A stretch of 64,000 nt of DNA, from NCBI RefSeq assembly GCF_014126825.1, contig NZ_CP059900.1, forward strand, positions 3,176,954 to 3,240,953, read 5' to 3'. The notes beneath the pieces were generated by a model. That model saw only the letters and a list, made by a program, of their open reading frames with translations, was not told the DNA's origin and made no database searches. The stretch comes from Tomitella gaofuii (GTDB taxonomy: Bacteria; Actinomycetota; Actinomycetes; Mycobacteriales; Mycobacteriaceae). This document shows, in pieces, positions 9,533 through 20,329 of the stretch. The position numbers and the translations under genes were made by a program. Positions within the stretch are counted from its first letter, which is position 1, and the number at the start of each line of letters is the position of its first letter.

Positions 9533-10531
9533 TCACCCTGCCGTCACCGTGGTCCTGTCGGTGTCGGCCGGAGTCTGTTCATCGTCGGCGGTCCGGCTCC
9601 TGCGCAGGATGCGGAACACCGCGCCCATGCGGCTGAATACGGAGCGGTTGCCGAACGCGGCGCTGAGACGGTCGAGGTAGATCGCCAGGATCACCACGGC
9701 GATACCGGCCTCGAAGCCCGCGCCCAGCTGGAGTCGCGTCACGGCGCCGAACACTTCGGTGCCCAGCCCCGGCGCGCCGACCATGCCCGCCACCACCTGC
9801 ATCGACAGCGCGAGCATGATCACCTGGTTGACGCCCGCCATGATCGAGGGCAGCGCCAGCGGCAGCTGGATCCCGGTGAGGATGCGCCACGGCGAGGTGC
9901 CGAACGCTTCGCCTGCCTCGACCATCTCCGGATCGACCTGGCGGATGCCCAGCTCCGTCAGCCGCACCCCCGGCGGCAGCGAGAACGCGACGGTGGCGAC
10001 GATGCCGGGGACGGTGCCGATGGAGAAGAAGAAGATCACCGGGATCAGGTAGACGAACACCGGCAGCGTCTGCAGAAAGTCCATCACCGGACGCACGATG
10101 CGGCTCACCGCCGCGTTGCGCGCCGCCCAGATGCCCAGCGGCACGGCCAGCACCACCGCGATCACCGCGGCGAAGAGCACCTGCGCCAGCGTCTGCATCG
10201 TCGCTTCGAACTCGAGCATCCCGTCGATGATCCCGAAGCCGATCACCGAGACCACAGCGGCCTTCCAGCCCCTGATCCACAGCGCGAGCACCGCGAAGAT
10301 GATGATCATCCCCCACGGCGGCAGGTACGTGAGCACGTCGGTGAGCCAGTCGACCGCGCCGGACACGACGGTCGAGATGAAGTCGAAGAGCGGGCCGACG
10401 TTGTTCGTCAGCCACGTGACGATCGTGTCGAACCAGTCGCCCACGTGGATGCGCGGCACATGCCAGGTGTCGGCCAGAAGCGCGACCCCGTCCTGGGCCA
10501 ACGCCGTACCGTCGCTCACTCCTGCGTTCAC
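9533..10531 (-). CDS. Glycine betaine/proline-type ABC transporter permease (ProW/OpuAB)
   Basis: This 332-residue integral membrane permease has several hydrophobic helices at about residues 65-250 and the EAA loop EMVEAGEAFGTSPWRILTGI typical of binding-protein-dependent permeases. Strong family motifs include PVMDFLQTLPVFVYLIP and GVNQVIMLALSMQVVAGMVG, characteristic of ProW/OpuAB. The start GTG at 10531 overlaps the ATPase stop by four bases (GTGA), which implies translational coupling. The frame continues further upstream through the ATPase gene, but that stretch is antisense-type noise. It forms the transporter with the ATPase and one or both binding proteins. Confidence 0.92.
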   Translation of the reverse strand: MNAGVSDGTALAQDGVALLADTWHVPRIHVGDWFDTIVTWLTNNVGPLFDFISTVVSGAVDWLTDVLTYLPPWGMIIIFAVLALWIRGWKAAVVSVIGFGIIDGMLEFEATMQTLAQVLFAAVIAVVLAVPLGIWAARNAAVSRIVRPVMDFLQTLPVFVYLIPVIFFFSIGTVPGIVATVAFSLPPGVRLTELGIRQVDPEMVEAGEAFGTSPWRILTGIQLPLALPSIMAGVNQVIMLALSMQVVAGMVGAPGLGTEVFGAVTRLQLGAGFEAGIAVVILAIYLDRLSAAFGNRSVFSRMGAVFRILRRSRTADDEQTPADTDRTTVTAG

Positions 10532-11751
10532 GATGCCGCCCCCGATGCCTCGACGATGTGCTCTGCCGGATCCGGCGGCGCGGCCGCCGCCTCGCCCGCC
10601 GCTCCGAGGAGCCGGTCCTGCGAGATGGTGCCGCTGAGCCTGCCGGCCTCGTCCACCACCGCCAGGGGATGGTCGCTGGTCGCGGAGCTGCGGAAGAGTG
10701 ACCGCAGTGAGGCGTTCTCTGGCACCTCCACCACGTCCCGGTCGACGGCGGGTGCGCCCGTGCCGACCACGGAGCCGTCCGCCGAATCGGAGCCGATGAC
10801 CCCCACCGGGCGGCCCGACTCGTCGACGACGAACACGGTCCGGCGTCCCGGTGCGGCCGCGATCTCGTCCCACTTGGCGTCGAGCGCCGCCGCCGTGACG
10901 GTGACCGCCTGCCGGTCCATGACGTTCTCCGCGGTGAGCACCCGCGTGCGGTCCACGTCCTGGATGAACTCCTGCACGTAGGCGTTGGCCGGGGAGTCGA
11001 GGATCTCCCGCGCGGTGCCGACCTGCTCGATCCGGCCGTCGCGCATGATCGCGATGCGGTCGCCGATCCGCATGGCCTCGTCCAGGTCGTGGGTGATGAA
11101 GATGATGGTCTTGTTGAGAGTCTTCTGCAGCTCCGTGAGCTGGTCCTGCATGTCGCGCCGGATCAGCGGGTCCAACGCGCTGAACGCCTCGTCCATCAGC
11201 AGGATGTCCGTCTCGGCAGCGAGTGCGCGCGCCAGGCCCACGCGCTGCTGCATGCCGCCGGACAGCTGGCCCGGCATGTGGTCCTCCCAACCGGCGAGCC
11301 CGGTCAGTTCCAGGGCGCGCGCCGCCTTCCGGCGCCGCTCGGCCTTGTCGACCCCCTGGATCTGCAGGCCGTACGCGGCGTTGTCGAGCACTGTGCGGTG
11401 CGGAAACAGCGCGAAGTGCTGGAAGACCATGCTCATGGTGCGGCGCCGCAGGTGGCGGGCCTCGCGGTCGGACATCGCGGTGAGGTCCTCCCCGCCCACG
11501 AGCACGCGCCCCGAGGTGGCCGGCAGCAGACCGTTGAGCATGCGCAGCAGCGTCGACTTGCCCGAGCCGGACAGCCCCATCACCACGAACGTCTCGCCCT
11601 CACGGATGTCGAGGTTCGCGTCGATGACCGCGGCCGTCGCGCCGCCGGTGTCGATCTCCGACCGCGCGGCGCCGCCTTCCAGCGCCGCCACCACCTTGTC
11701 GGGGTTCCGCCCGAACACCTTGTAGAGCTTCTCCGTCTTGACGGTTGCCAC
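10528..11751 (-). CDS. Glycine betaine ABC transporter ATP-binding protein with CBS pair (ProV/OpuAA)
   Basis: This 407-residue ATPase energises the betaine permease. It shows Walker A GLSGSGKST, Q-loop FQHFALFPHRTV, signature LSGGMQQRVGLARAL, Walker B ILLMDEAFSALDPLIRRDM and an H-loop in IFITHDLDEA. The C-terminal third (about 290-395) reads as paired CBS repeats (VFVVDESGRPVGVI, LAVVDEAGRLSGTI), which in OpuA-type transporters sense ionic strength. The start was set at GTG 11751 because GGAGG lies five bases upstream; the frame also has an ATG at 11889 but that extension is low-quality. First gene of the operon, divergent from the gene at 12037, so its promoter lies in 11752-12036. Confidence 0.92.
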   Translation of the reverse strand: MATVKTEKLYKVFGRNPDKVVAALEGGAARSEIDTGGATAAVIDANLDIREGETFVVMGLSGSGKSTLLRMLNGLLPATSGRVLVGGEDLTAMSDREARHLRRRTMSMVFQHFALFPHRTVLDNAAYGLQIQGVDKAERRRKAARALELTGLAGWEDHMPGQLSGGMQQRVGLARALAAETDILLMDEAFSALDPLIRRDMQDQLTELQKTLNKTIIFITHDLDEAMRIGDRIAIMRDGRIEQVGTAREILDSPANAYVQEFIQDVDRTRVLTAENVMDRQAVTVTAAALDAKWDEIAAAPGRRTVFVVDESGRPVGVIGSDSADGSVVGTGAPAVDRDVVEVPENASLRSLFRSSATSDHPLAVVDEAGRLSGTISQDRLLGAAGEAAAAPPDPAEHIVEASGAAS

Positions 11752-12036
11752 CGTGTCCTCCGTGCCCGCGATGATGCGCCGGGGAACACGACCCCGGGAC
11801 GGGCCGGAGCCGCGCCGCCGTTCGGAACCGGCCACCGTGCCCGCGCGCCGCGGGCATCCAGGGATCTCCCACGCCCGCGCACCCATCACCGCTTATCGAA
11901 AATTGTGCAATCTGCGATTCGCAGCTGACCGTATCGCAGGTCGCAGACAGGATAGGGCTCCGCCGCCGAGCTGTAACCTTTGTACGAACGTCCCACACAG
12001 GAGCGGAAGCGCCTCCGCCCAGCGCACAGCGATACC

Positions 12037-12745
12037 ATGACCACCGTGGGTTCGCCTGTGCTTTTCGTCGCACTCTTCGTGCTCGTCGCGCTCGTCGTCG
12101 CGGTCGTCCTCGCCCGCCGGGCGCAACGGAAGGTCGCCGCACGGGATGCGGCGAGGCACGACGGAGACGCCGCACGGCCGGGTCCGTGGGTGGTCCGGCT
12201 GACCGGGCAGCTGGACGGCCCCGCCGCGGTCACGGCACACTCCCCTGCCGCCCACGCATGCCTCCAGCGCGCCGGCGAATGCAGGTCACGCGCGGCCGGC
12301 CTGCTTCCCCGCGCCGCCACGCCCGCCCTGGCGCTGCGCGCCCAGGAGGGCCGCCGTCGCGGGGTTGCACTTCGTGCGGGCCGCGCGCATCGCCGACGGT
12401 GCGGGCCCCGGCGCGCCGCTGCCGCCGCTCGCCGGGGCGGACACGGCCGGTGCCGTCGGCGCGACGCGGACGGTGTCCTGGGGCGGGCGCGAGGCCTCCG
12501 CGTCCCCCACCGCCTCGGACGACACGCCGCACTACTTCCCGGGCGGGCGCGTGCGCGGCCGGCCGGTGCCCGCGGGCTGGTACTCCGAGCGCTGGTGGTC
12601 CGCGGCCGACACGCCCGAGGGCTGGTCCGACGATGCCGCCGGGTACTTCGACACGCTGCTGGCAGGGCTACCGGGCGTCCCCTACGACGGCGACGACTTC
12701 GAGCGCGGCCACGGCGTGGACCCGGGGGTCCGGAACCCCACCTGA
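12037..12745 (+). pseudogene. Single-TM hypothetical protein, probably split by a frameshift
   Basis: Frame A starts with ATG at 12037 and encodes a clear N-terminal membrane helix (VLFVALFVLVALVVAVVLA), then a basic linker, but turns arginine-rich without structure after about 12355. Frame B, from about 12365 to the TGA at 12743-12745, has normal protein character (PHYFPGGRVRGRPVPAG, WYSERWWSAADTPEGW, GVPYDGDDFERGHG) but no convincing start or ribosome site. The two halves would join as one membrane-anchored protein of about 235 residues if one base were removed near 12340-12365. I do not recognise the family. Alternatives are a sequencing error, a true pseudogene, or two unrelated genes. 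Confidence 0.4.
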
Positions 12746-12776
12746 TTCCGGCATCGGCGCCCGGTCGGCAGCCCCA

Positions 12777-13571
12777 TCAGCTCTGGCAGTGCGGGCACCA
12801 GAACAGGTTGCGCCCCTGCAGCTCCGTGCGCAGCACCGTCGCCCCGCACACCCGGCACGGGCCGCCCGCGCGCCGATAGACGTAGGTCCGCGGCTTGCCC
12901 TTGGCGTAGGCGGGGTCGCCGTGGTCGTGCTCGTCGCGCACCACGACGATGCCGCCCGCCGTGACGCCGACGGCCATCAGCGCCGTCAGGTCCGACCACA
13001 GTGCGTCCCACTCGGCGCGGTCCAGCGACCGCCCGGGGCGCATCGGGTCGATGCCCTGCCGGAACAGGACTTCCGCGCGGTAGACGTTGCCGACGCCGGC
13101 CACCACCGACTGATCCATGAGCAGGCCGCCGATCGGGGCGCGCGACCGTGCGATGCGTCGCCACGCCCGCTCCGGATCCGCGTCCGCACGCAGCGGGTCG
13201 GGGCCCAGGCGCGCGCGCAGCCGCTGCACCGCCGCGTGATCGATCACCTCGCAGCGGGTGGGCCCGCGCAGATCGGTGCCGGATTCCGCACCGATCATGC
13301 GCATGCGCACCTGCCCGCGCGGCGGGTCCATCGGCACCGACTGCTCGTCGAAGACCCCGTAGATGCCCAGGTGCACGTGCACCGCCAGGTCGACGTCGTA
13401 GAAGTGCAGCAGGTGCTTGCCGTAGGCGTCCGCGCGCTCGAGCACCCGGCCGTCCACCAGCCGCGCCTCCTCCGCGAAACGCCCCTGCGGGCTGCTCACC
13501 CGCACCGGGCGCCCCGCGAACCGCTCCTGGTGGATCACGGCGAGACGGTGGACGGTGTGCCCCTCCGGCAC
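12777..13571 (-). CDS. nei: Fpg/Nei-family DNA glycosylase (endonuclease VIII-like)
   Basis: This 264-residue bifunctional base-excision repair enzyme removes oxidised bases and cleaves the abasic site. The N-terminus MPEGHTVHRLA supplies the catalytic Pro2 and Glu3, and the T-V-H variant is typical of Nei rather than Fpg. The helix-two-turn-helix segment includes LMDQSVVAGVGNVYRAEVLF. The C-terminal zinc finger is CRVCGA...CPHCQS (four cysteines). It lies 13 bases downstream of rpiB on the same strand, the arrangement of Rv2464c-Rv2465c in M. tuberculosis. Nei1 versus Nei2 assignment rests on that synteny. Confidence 0.92.
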   Translation of the reverse strand: MPEGHTVHRLAVIHQERFAGRPVRVSSPQGRFAEEARLVDGRVLERADAYGKHLLHFYDVDLAVHVHLGIYGVFDEQSVPMDPPRGQVRMRMIGAESGTDLRGPTRCEVIDHAAVQRLRARLGPDPLRADADPERAWRRIARSRAPIGGLLMDQSVVAGVGNVYRAEVLFRQGIDPMRPGRSLDRAEWDALWSDLTALMAVGVTAGGIVVVRDEHDHGDPAYAKGKPRTYVYRRAGGPCRVCGATVLRTELQGRNLFWCPHCQS

Positions 13572-13584
13572 GGCCGCGCGCGGT

Positions 13585-14058
13585 TCAGGCGCCGGGGACG
13601 GCGGGAGCCGTGCCGGAGCGCTCGTACTCGGCGAGGACGTCGATGCGGCGCTGGTGACGCTCCTCCTGCGACCACTGCGCGGACAAGAAGGCGTCGACGA
13701 TCTCCTTCGCCTCGTCCGGCGAGTGCATGCGCCCGCCGATGCCCATCAGCTGCGCGTTGTTGTGCTCGCGCGCCAGCCGGGCCGTCTCCACGCTCCACGC
13801 CAGCGCGCACCGCGCACCCGGCACCTTGTTGGCCGCGATCTGCTCGCCGTTGCCGCTGCCGCCGATGACGATGCCCAGGCTGCCCGGGTCGGCCACCACC
13901 TTGCGCGCCGCGTCGATGCAGAACGCCGGATAGTCGTCCACGGCGTCGTACTCGAATGCGCCGCAGTCGACGGGCTCGTGCCCGGCCGCGGTCAGGTGCT
14001 CGATCAGCGTGGCCTTGAGTTCGAATCCGGCGTGGTCGCCGCCGAGGTATACGCGCAT
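13585..14058 (-). CDS. rpiB: Ribose-5-phosphate isomerase B
   Basis: RpiB interconverts ribose-5-phosphate and ribulose-5-phosphate in the non-oxidative pentose phosphate pathway. The 157-residue protein opens with MRVYLGGDHAGFELK. It has the actinobacterial active-site version GGSGNGEQIAANKVPG, where a glutamate replaces the cysteine of E. coli RpiB, and HNNAQLMGIGGRM, all family hallmarks. I chose ATG 14058; a GTG two codons upstream (14064) is possible and neither has an obvious ribosome site. It is transcribed with nei. Confidence 0.95.
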   Translation of the reverse strand: MRVYLGGDHAGFELKATLIEHLTAAGHEPVDCGAFEYDAVDDYPAFCIDAARKVVADPGSLGIVIGGSGNGEQIAANKVPGARCALAWSVETARLAREHNNAQLMGIGGRMHSPDEAKEIVDAFLSAQWSQEERHQRRIDVLAEYERSGTAPAVPGA

Positions 14059-14105
14059 GGCCACGATTGTGTCAGCACGCTCCTGGTCCCGCTCCCGGGG
14101 CCGTG

Positions 14106-14135
14106 CGGCGGGCCCGGCCGCAGCCGGGCCCGCCG
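14106..14135 (-). terminator. Terminator of the malic enzyme-fumC operon
   Basis: A 13-bp perfect stem (CGGCGGGCCCGGC pairs with GCCGGGCCCGCCG) has a 4-base loop. It lies 35 bases past the fumC stop and before rpiB, so the two same-strand units are separate transcripts. Confidence 0.8.
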
Positions 14136-14170
14136 GGGACGACGCGCAGTCACTGACCGGTGGATCCGGC

Positions 14171-15606
<1,436 letters not shown>

Positions 15607-15610
<4 letters not shown>

Positions 15611-17259
15611 GCCGGGTCCCCCTGGTAGACCGGCTGCCACATCGCGTCCTGGACCGCCTGGACCAGGTTGTCGTACTTCTTCGTCGCCACCCCGTCGGCC
15701 ATCGCCTGCTTGGCGACCGCGATCGCCACCGTGGCCGACGAGGCCCGCAGATCGTCGACCGGCGGCAGCAGCGACGCGCCCGGACCGCTCGGGTCCACCT
15801 GCACGGCCACCGCCTCGGCCGCCGCGAGCAGCATGCCGTCGGTGACCCGGCTCGCCCCGGAGACCACGATTCCCAGCCCCAATCCCGGATAGAGCAGCGC
15901 ATTGTTGGCCTGGCCGATGTGATAGACGGTGCCGGCATAAGTCACCGGGTCGACCGGAATGCCGGTGGCGATGAGCGCCTTGCCCTTCGACCATGGCACG
16001 GCGTCGGCGGGCATGACTTCGATGCGCTCGGTCGGGTTGGACAGCGGCAGCAGGATCGGCCGCTCGACGCCGGCGCACAGCGCCTCGACGACCTCCTTGG
16101 TGAACGCATTGTGCGCGGTGGAGGTGCCGATCAGGATCGTCGGGCGCGCTTCTTCGATCACCGTGCGCAGATCGATCTTTCCGTCCGCACCGCGCGCGTA
16201 ACCGGCGACCTCCGCCGCGGGACGCGCGTACGCCTGCTGATAGTCGGGCAGACCGGACATGTCGTCGGTGACCAGCCCATCCCTGTCCACCAGCCACACG
16301 CGGGCCTTCGACTCCTCGTCGGTGAGGCCGTCGCGGCGCATCGCGGCGCTGATCTGATCTGCCATGCCCGTGCCCGCCGTGCCTGCACCGAAGACCACCA
16401 GCCGCTGCTCGGCGAAGGACTCCTTGGTCACCTTCAGCCCGGACACCACCGACGACATGACGATCGCACCGGTGCCCTGCATGTCATCGTTGAAGATGCG
16501 GTAGCTGTCGCGGTACTTCTCCAGGATGCGGCGAGCATTCCCCGGCCCGAAGTCCTCGAAGTGCAGCAGCGCGTTCGGGTACAGGTCCGAGGCGGTCGCC
16601 AGGTACTGCGCGATGAAGGCGTCGTACGCCTCGCCGGTGATCCGGGCATGCCTGTTGCCCAGATACGCCGGGCTGTTGAGCAGTTCCTCGTTGTCGGTGC
16701 CCACATCGAGGTTCACCGCGATCACGCGCGCGGGGTCGATGCCCGCGGCGGCGGTGTAGATGGCGAGTTTGCCCACCGCGATATCGGATCCGTTGACGCC
16801 CCAGTCTCCGATGCCCAGGATCTCTTGCGCATCGGAGACGACGATGAGGTCGACGTCGTCCGGCCCCAGCCCGAGCGTCTCGAACGACGCCCGCATGTCC
16901 TCGGGGTGATCGATCGACAAATAGACGGCCCGGGAGATCCGGTAATCCAGACTCCATTTTTTGATCGCTTCACCGATCGTGGGATCGTAAACGACCGACA
17001 AGAGTTCTTCCAGGTGCTCCGAGATCACTTTGTAGTAGAGCACTTCATTCCGATCGTGGAGCTGATCGAGGAAAATGTACTTCTCCAGATCGGTCGCATA
17101 CGAGCTCAGTTGCGCGTAGGAACGCGCCGCCTGCTCTTCCAGGGTCTCCACCCGGGACGGCAGGCGCCCCGTCAACCCCATCCGCGCCCGCTCCTCACGG
17201 GTGAAAGCGGTTCCCCTGTTCGTCAACGGATCGGTGAGAACGTGCGGTTTTTCTGACAC
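15607..17259 (-). CDS. NAD-dependent malic enzyme
   Basis: Malic enzyme oxidatively decarboxylates malate to pyruvate. The protein is about 550 residues, typical of the long SfcA/MaeA type. N-terminal domain hallmarks include GTAFTREERARMGLTGRLP and YFKV-like YYKVISEHLEELL. The metal and substrate region includes LHFEDFGPGNARRILEKYR and FNDDMQGTGAIVMSS; the NAD fold begins VVFGAGTAGTGMADQI; SNPTERIEVMPADA follows. I placed the start at GTG 17259 because GAGG lies six bases upstream and the sequence then matches the family; the frame extends to 17316. It is the first gene of the operon with fumC. Cofactor preference (NAD or NADP) is inferred only from length. Confidence 0.93.
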
Positions 17260-17638
17260 TGGTCGCCTCGGCTTCCTTCGGGATTTCACAGCACCTTCGA
17301 GGACCAAGCTAGCCACAGTCTGAAAATAAAGTCACGATTTGGGAGTTTCTTCAGGAAAAACTGAATCCGGGTGCGGAGGCGGATCCTGGATGGTTGACTT
17401 GGACAGTTGGCTTGTTTTTCCCGGGCGCAACCGCAGCGCCGTCCGCCGGATCACCTCGACCACTGCACCCAGCGCGGTCGCCTGCGCGGCGGACGCCGGG
17501 CCGGAGCTCTGGGACGCGCGCCGGGAAGTTTCCGGCGCACCGCCGGGTTTCTTTGAATAGGGTCCGGCCGTGCGCGGGTTCGACAGGCCGCGTGTCCGGA
17601 CCGGCTTGAACGGTTGCCACGGAAGAAGGAGTTTCAGC
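17260..17638. other. Divergent intergenic region, malic enzyme / FAD reductase
   Basis: These 379 bases hold no gene with coding character. The part at about 17315-17365 is clearly more AT-rich than its surroundings and is the likely promoter area for the malic enzyme on the minus strand. A TTGACT at 17394 could be a -35 for the plus-strand reductase, but no good -10 follows. Confidence 0.5.
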
Positions 17639-18889
17639 ATGACCAGCATGGACTCGGTACGCACATCCGACACGGTCGTCATCGTCGGCGGAGGCCTCGC
17701 GGGCGCCAAGACCGCGGAGGCACTGCGCGCTGAGCAGCACACCGGTCCCATCGTCCTCGTCTCCGCCGAGCAGCACCTGCCCTACGAGCGCCCCCCGCTG
17801 TCCAAGGAGTATCTGGCGGGCAAGCAGTCCCTCGACGATTTCACCGTGCATCCGCGCGCCTGGTATTCGGACAACAATGTGGATCTGCGCGTAGGCGTGA
17901 CCGCGACCGGTATCGACACCGCGCTGCGGTCGGTCACCCTCTCCGACGGTTCCGCCGTGGGGTATTCGTCGCTGGTGCTGGCCACCGGTTCGCGCTCCGC
18001 CCGCCCGCCCATCGACGGCGCCGACGCCGAGGGAGTGCACTACCTGCGCAGCATCGACGACGCCGCAGCGCTGTCCGGTGCGATCACCGACGGCACCCGG
18101 GTGGCGGTGATAGGCGGGGGCTGGATCGGCCTGGAGGTGGCCGCCGGCGCCCGCGGACGCGGCGCACACGTCACCGTCGTGGAGGCCGCCGACCAGCCGC
18201 TCAAGGCCGCGCTGGGGCCCGAGCTGGGCGCCGTGTTCGCCGCCCTGCACCGCGAGCACGGGGTGGACCTGCGGCTGCAGGCGACCGTCGCCGCCGTCAC
18301 CACCGAGGACGACCGTGCGACGGGGGTGCGTCTGGGCGACGGCGAGCAGATCCCGGCCGACGTGGTCCTCGTAGCCGTCGGCGCCCGCCCCAACACCGAG
18401 CAGGCATCGGAGGCCGGCATCGCGGTGGAGCACGGGGGCGTGCTCGTCGACGCGGGCCTGCGCACGGCGGCGCCCGGGGTGTATGCGGTGGGTGACATCG
18501 CCGCCGCGCAGCATCCGCTGTTCGGCATGCGGATCCGCACCGAGCACTGGGCCAACGCGCTCAACCAGCCCGCGGTGGCGGCGGCCAACATCCGCGGCGG
18601 CAACGCCGAGTACGCACGGCTGCCGTACTTCTTCACCGACCAGTACGACCTCGGCATGGAGTACTCGGGCCACGCCGAGGGGTACTCCCGCGTGGTCTAC
18701 CGAGGCGACGTCGACGGCCGCGAGTTCATCGCGTTCTGGGTGGATGAGGCGGGCGTCGTGCTCGCCGGCATGAACGTCAACATCTGGGACTCCACCGACG
18801 ACATCAAGGCGCTCATCTCCGCCCGACGGCCGGTGGACCTGGGGCGCCTTGCGGACGCTTCGGTGCCGCTGGGCGAACTTGCGCTCTGA
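17639..18889 (+). CDS. FAD-dependent NAD(P)H oxidoreductase (ferredoxin/rubredoxin reductase type)
   Basis: This 416-residue flavoprotein resembles reductases that pass electrons from NAD(P)H to ferredoxins or rubredoxins. The FAD motif is VVIVGGGLAGAKTAEAL near the N-terminus, followed by YERPPLSKEYLAG, typical of the family. A second dinucleotide fold is VAVIGGGWIGLEVAAGA, and the FAD-contacting GVYAVGDIA segment is present. The C-terminal reductase_C-like domain ends the protein. ATG 17639 has AAGGAG seven bases upstream. No ferredoxin or P450 gene is adjacent, so the partner is unknown. It is the last backbone gene before the integrative element. Confidence 0.88.
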   Translation: MTSMDSVRTSDTVVIVGGGLAGAKTAEALRAEQHTGPIVLVSAEQHLPYERPPLSKEYLAGKQSLDDFTVHPRAWYSDNNVDLRVGVTATGIDTALRSVTLSDGSAVGYSSLVLATGSRSARPPIDGADAEGVHYLRSIDDAAALSGAITDGTRVAVIGGGWIGLEVAAGARGRGAHVTVVEAADQPLKAALGPELGAVFAALHREHGVDLRLQATVAAVTTEDDRATGVRLGDGEQIPADVVLVAVGARPNTEQASEAGIAVEHGGVLVDAGLRTAAPGVYAVGDIAAAQHPLFGMRIRTEHWANALNQPAVAAANIRGGNAEYARLPYFFTDQYDLGMEYSGHAEGYSRVVYRGDVDGREFIAFWVDEAGVVLAGMNVNIWDSTDDIKALISARRPVDLGRLADASVPLGELAL

Positions 18890-18979
18890 CGTCCGCGACG
18901 GGCGCCGAGTCCGTGGTCATTCGGTGCTCTGAGCGTCTGGATCACCGACGAGCCGCCAACTCGGCGCGAACCCACGCCT

Positions 18980-19026
18980 TAGTCGAAGGCGGGTTCCTCG
19001 TCCCGACCCCGCTTGAGCTCGAAGAA
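18980..19026. repeat. Left attachment site (attL), duplicated 3' end of the oxidoreductase gene
   Basis: This 47-bp copy matches 21996-22042 except at 19006 (A instead of G). On the minus strand it encodes the C-terminal residues [15 protein letters not shown] of the oxidoreductase, and the mismatch is silent (GGT for GGC, glycine). The fragment has no gene body upstream of it: the frame continues only 75 codons into unrelated element DNA. Confidence 0.85.
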
Positions 19027-19281
19027 TCGACACAGATTTCGGACCAGCACGTTTCGGAAACATGCAGGTCCGGGCGTTACGCGGACACTGCCGATTACGT
19101 TGGTTACGGGCGCTCTATACCCTCCTGCGGGACCAGTGCGGGACGAGACAACGGCAACGCGGCTCTTGGTCCGGGGTCGCTGGGCTGGCACCTGATGGCC
19201 AAGAGCGCCACGGGCTAACGTTCGATCACCACGCCACAGGACTCCATCCACATCACGCGACCGACCTGATTAAATACCCGG

Positions 19282-20100
19282 ATGGACCTCCACGAGAAAC
19301 CCGCATGGTCACGGAAGCGGCTTCGTGTTCTCGGAGAGGCGCTGCGCGAAGGAGTCCCACCACCCAAAAGTTGCCCCTCCTACGCAGAGGTGATGCTCTG
19401 GCATCAAGACCTCGCATCCGAGGTGGCGGCACGTATCTTCACTACCAAGTGGGAGTCGTCAGACGTCGATCAATTCCTCATCGCCGCGCGATCGAAAACG
19501 CGCGATACCCTCGTCCAGAAACTCCAGAGGATGCAGATCGCGCTGGACTCCGTCCAGGACCTGGCCGGAGTCCGAATTGACGCAGATCTCTCGCTTGATG
19601 AACAGACCGGCCTCGCCACCGAGATAGCCACGCACTTCGGTGCTGAGTCCCAAGTGAAAGACATCCGCGAACACCCACACAGTGGGTACCGCGCCGTCCA
19701 CGTCTGGCTCCGACTGCCAGCCGGCCGAGTCGAGGTTCAAATCCGGACCTTGCTACAGAGCGCCTGGGCAAACCTCTATGAACGGCTCGCAGACTGGGTC
19801 GGACGCGGAATACGCTACGACGAGACCCACGCGAACGCGAAGGTCAACGAGATCGTCTCCGCGCTCCACGAGATGGCGCGCACCGTGGAGCGCGTCGAAC
19901 AAGCTCACCAGGCAGTCCTCGACTTCGAGGAGACGCTCGCGGCGAACCTCGCCTCGGGTGATGTGAACACTGTCACGATGGCCGCGGAATCCTATGCGGA
20001 ACTGGCCCGGATGAAGGATCATGTGGAGTCTCAGCGGCAGCGCTACGCGGAAGCCTTCACTGAGGCGCTGCGTACACTCGAAGAGATGGAGGTGGGCTAG
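19282..20100 (+). CDS. Small RelA/SpoT-domain alarmone-synthetase-like protein (possible toxSAS toxin)
   Basis: This 272-residue single-domain protein has the catalytic marks of a (p)ppGpp synthetase: basic R70-S-K72-T in the ATP-binding strand, Asp93 in VQDLAGVRI, Tyr136 in HSGYRAVHVWL and Glu151 in VEVQIRT. There is no HD hydrolase, TGS or ACT domain, so it is a small alarmone synthetase (SAS). The C-terminal 100 residues are helical and acidic (ETLAANLASGDVNTVTMAAE), without a recognised domain. Some SAS proteins on mobile elements are toxins (toxSAS) that make (pp)pApp or modify tRNA ends, paired with small antitoxins. The 71-codon gene three bases downstream fits such a pair. The start ATG at 19282 has no strong ribosome site. 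A plain housekeeping SAS is the alternative. Confidence 0.82.
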   Translation: MDLHEKPAWSRKRLRVLGEALREGVPPPKSCPSYAEVMLWHQDLASEVAARIFTTKWESSDVDQFLIAARSKTRDTLVQKLQRMQIALDSVQDLAGVRIDADLSLDEQTGLATEIATHFGAESQVKDIREHPHSGYRAVHVWLRLPAGRVEVQIRTLLQSAWANLYERLADWVGRGIRYDETHANAKVNEIVSALHEMARTVERVEQAHQAVLDFEETLAANLASGDVNTVTMAAESYAELARMKDHVESQRQRYAEAFTEALRTLEEMEVG

Positions 20101-20103
20101 CAG

Positions 20104-20319
20104 ATGCAGAGCTTCGTCATCGAGTTCAACCGGCACACGCGCGAGCGGACAGTGCACGCCATGGCTACCCCTCGTGAAGCGATCGAGTACCGGCTACGCC
20201 TGGAGCAGAACCGTGAGGACTCCAACATAGAGATCGTCGTTCTGACAAGCGCATCGTTGGAGACGCTTGAACGAACTCACTCGCGGTACTTCACGGGCAA
20301 GGAACGCCTCACCGCATAG
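20104..20319 (+). CDS. 71-residue partner protein of the RelA/SpoT-domain protein (candidate antitoxin)
   Basis: The ATG at 20104 follows the synthetase stop by three bases, with GGAGG inside the end of the upstream gene, so the two are translated from one message. The protein is small, with an N-terminal strand (FVIEFNRHT), a central charged helix (PREAIEYRLRLEQNRED) and a strand IEIVVLTSAS, ending HSRYFTGKERLTA. It has no membrane segment and no known domain that I can name. Position, size and co-translation make it a candidate antitoxin or activity regulator of the synthetase. A terminator follows 11 bases after the stop, closing a two-gene operon. Confidence 0.7.
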   Translation: MQSFVIEFNRHTRERTVHAMATPREAIEYRLRLEQNREDSNIEIVVLTSASLETLERTHSRYFTGKERLTA

Positions 20320-20329
20320 ACCACGCACA

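Noticed and set aside
18979-19251. A 90-codon minus-strand gene ending like the oxidoreductase
   Set aside because: Only the last 15 codons match; the rest is unrelated element DNA without coding character. It is the attachment-site copy, not a gene.
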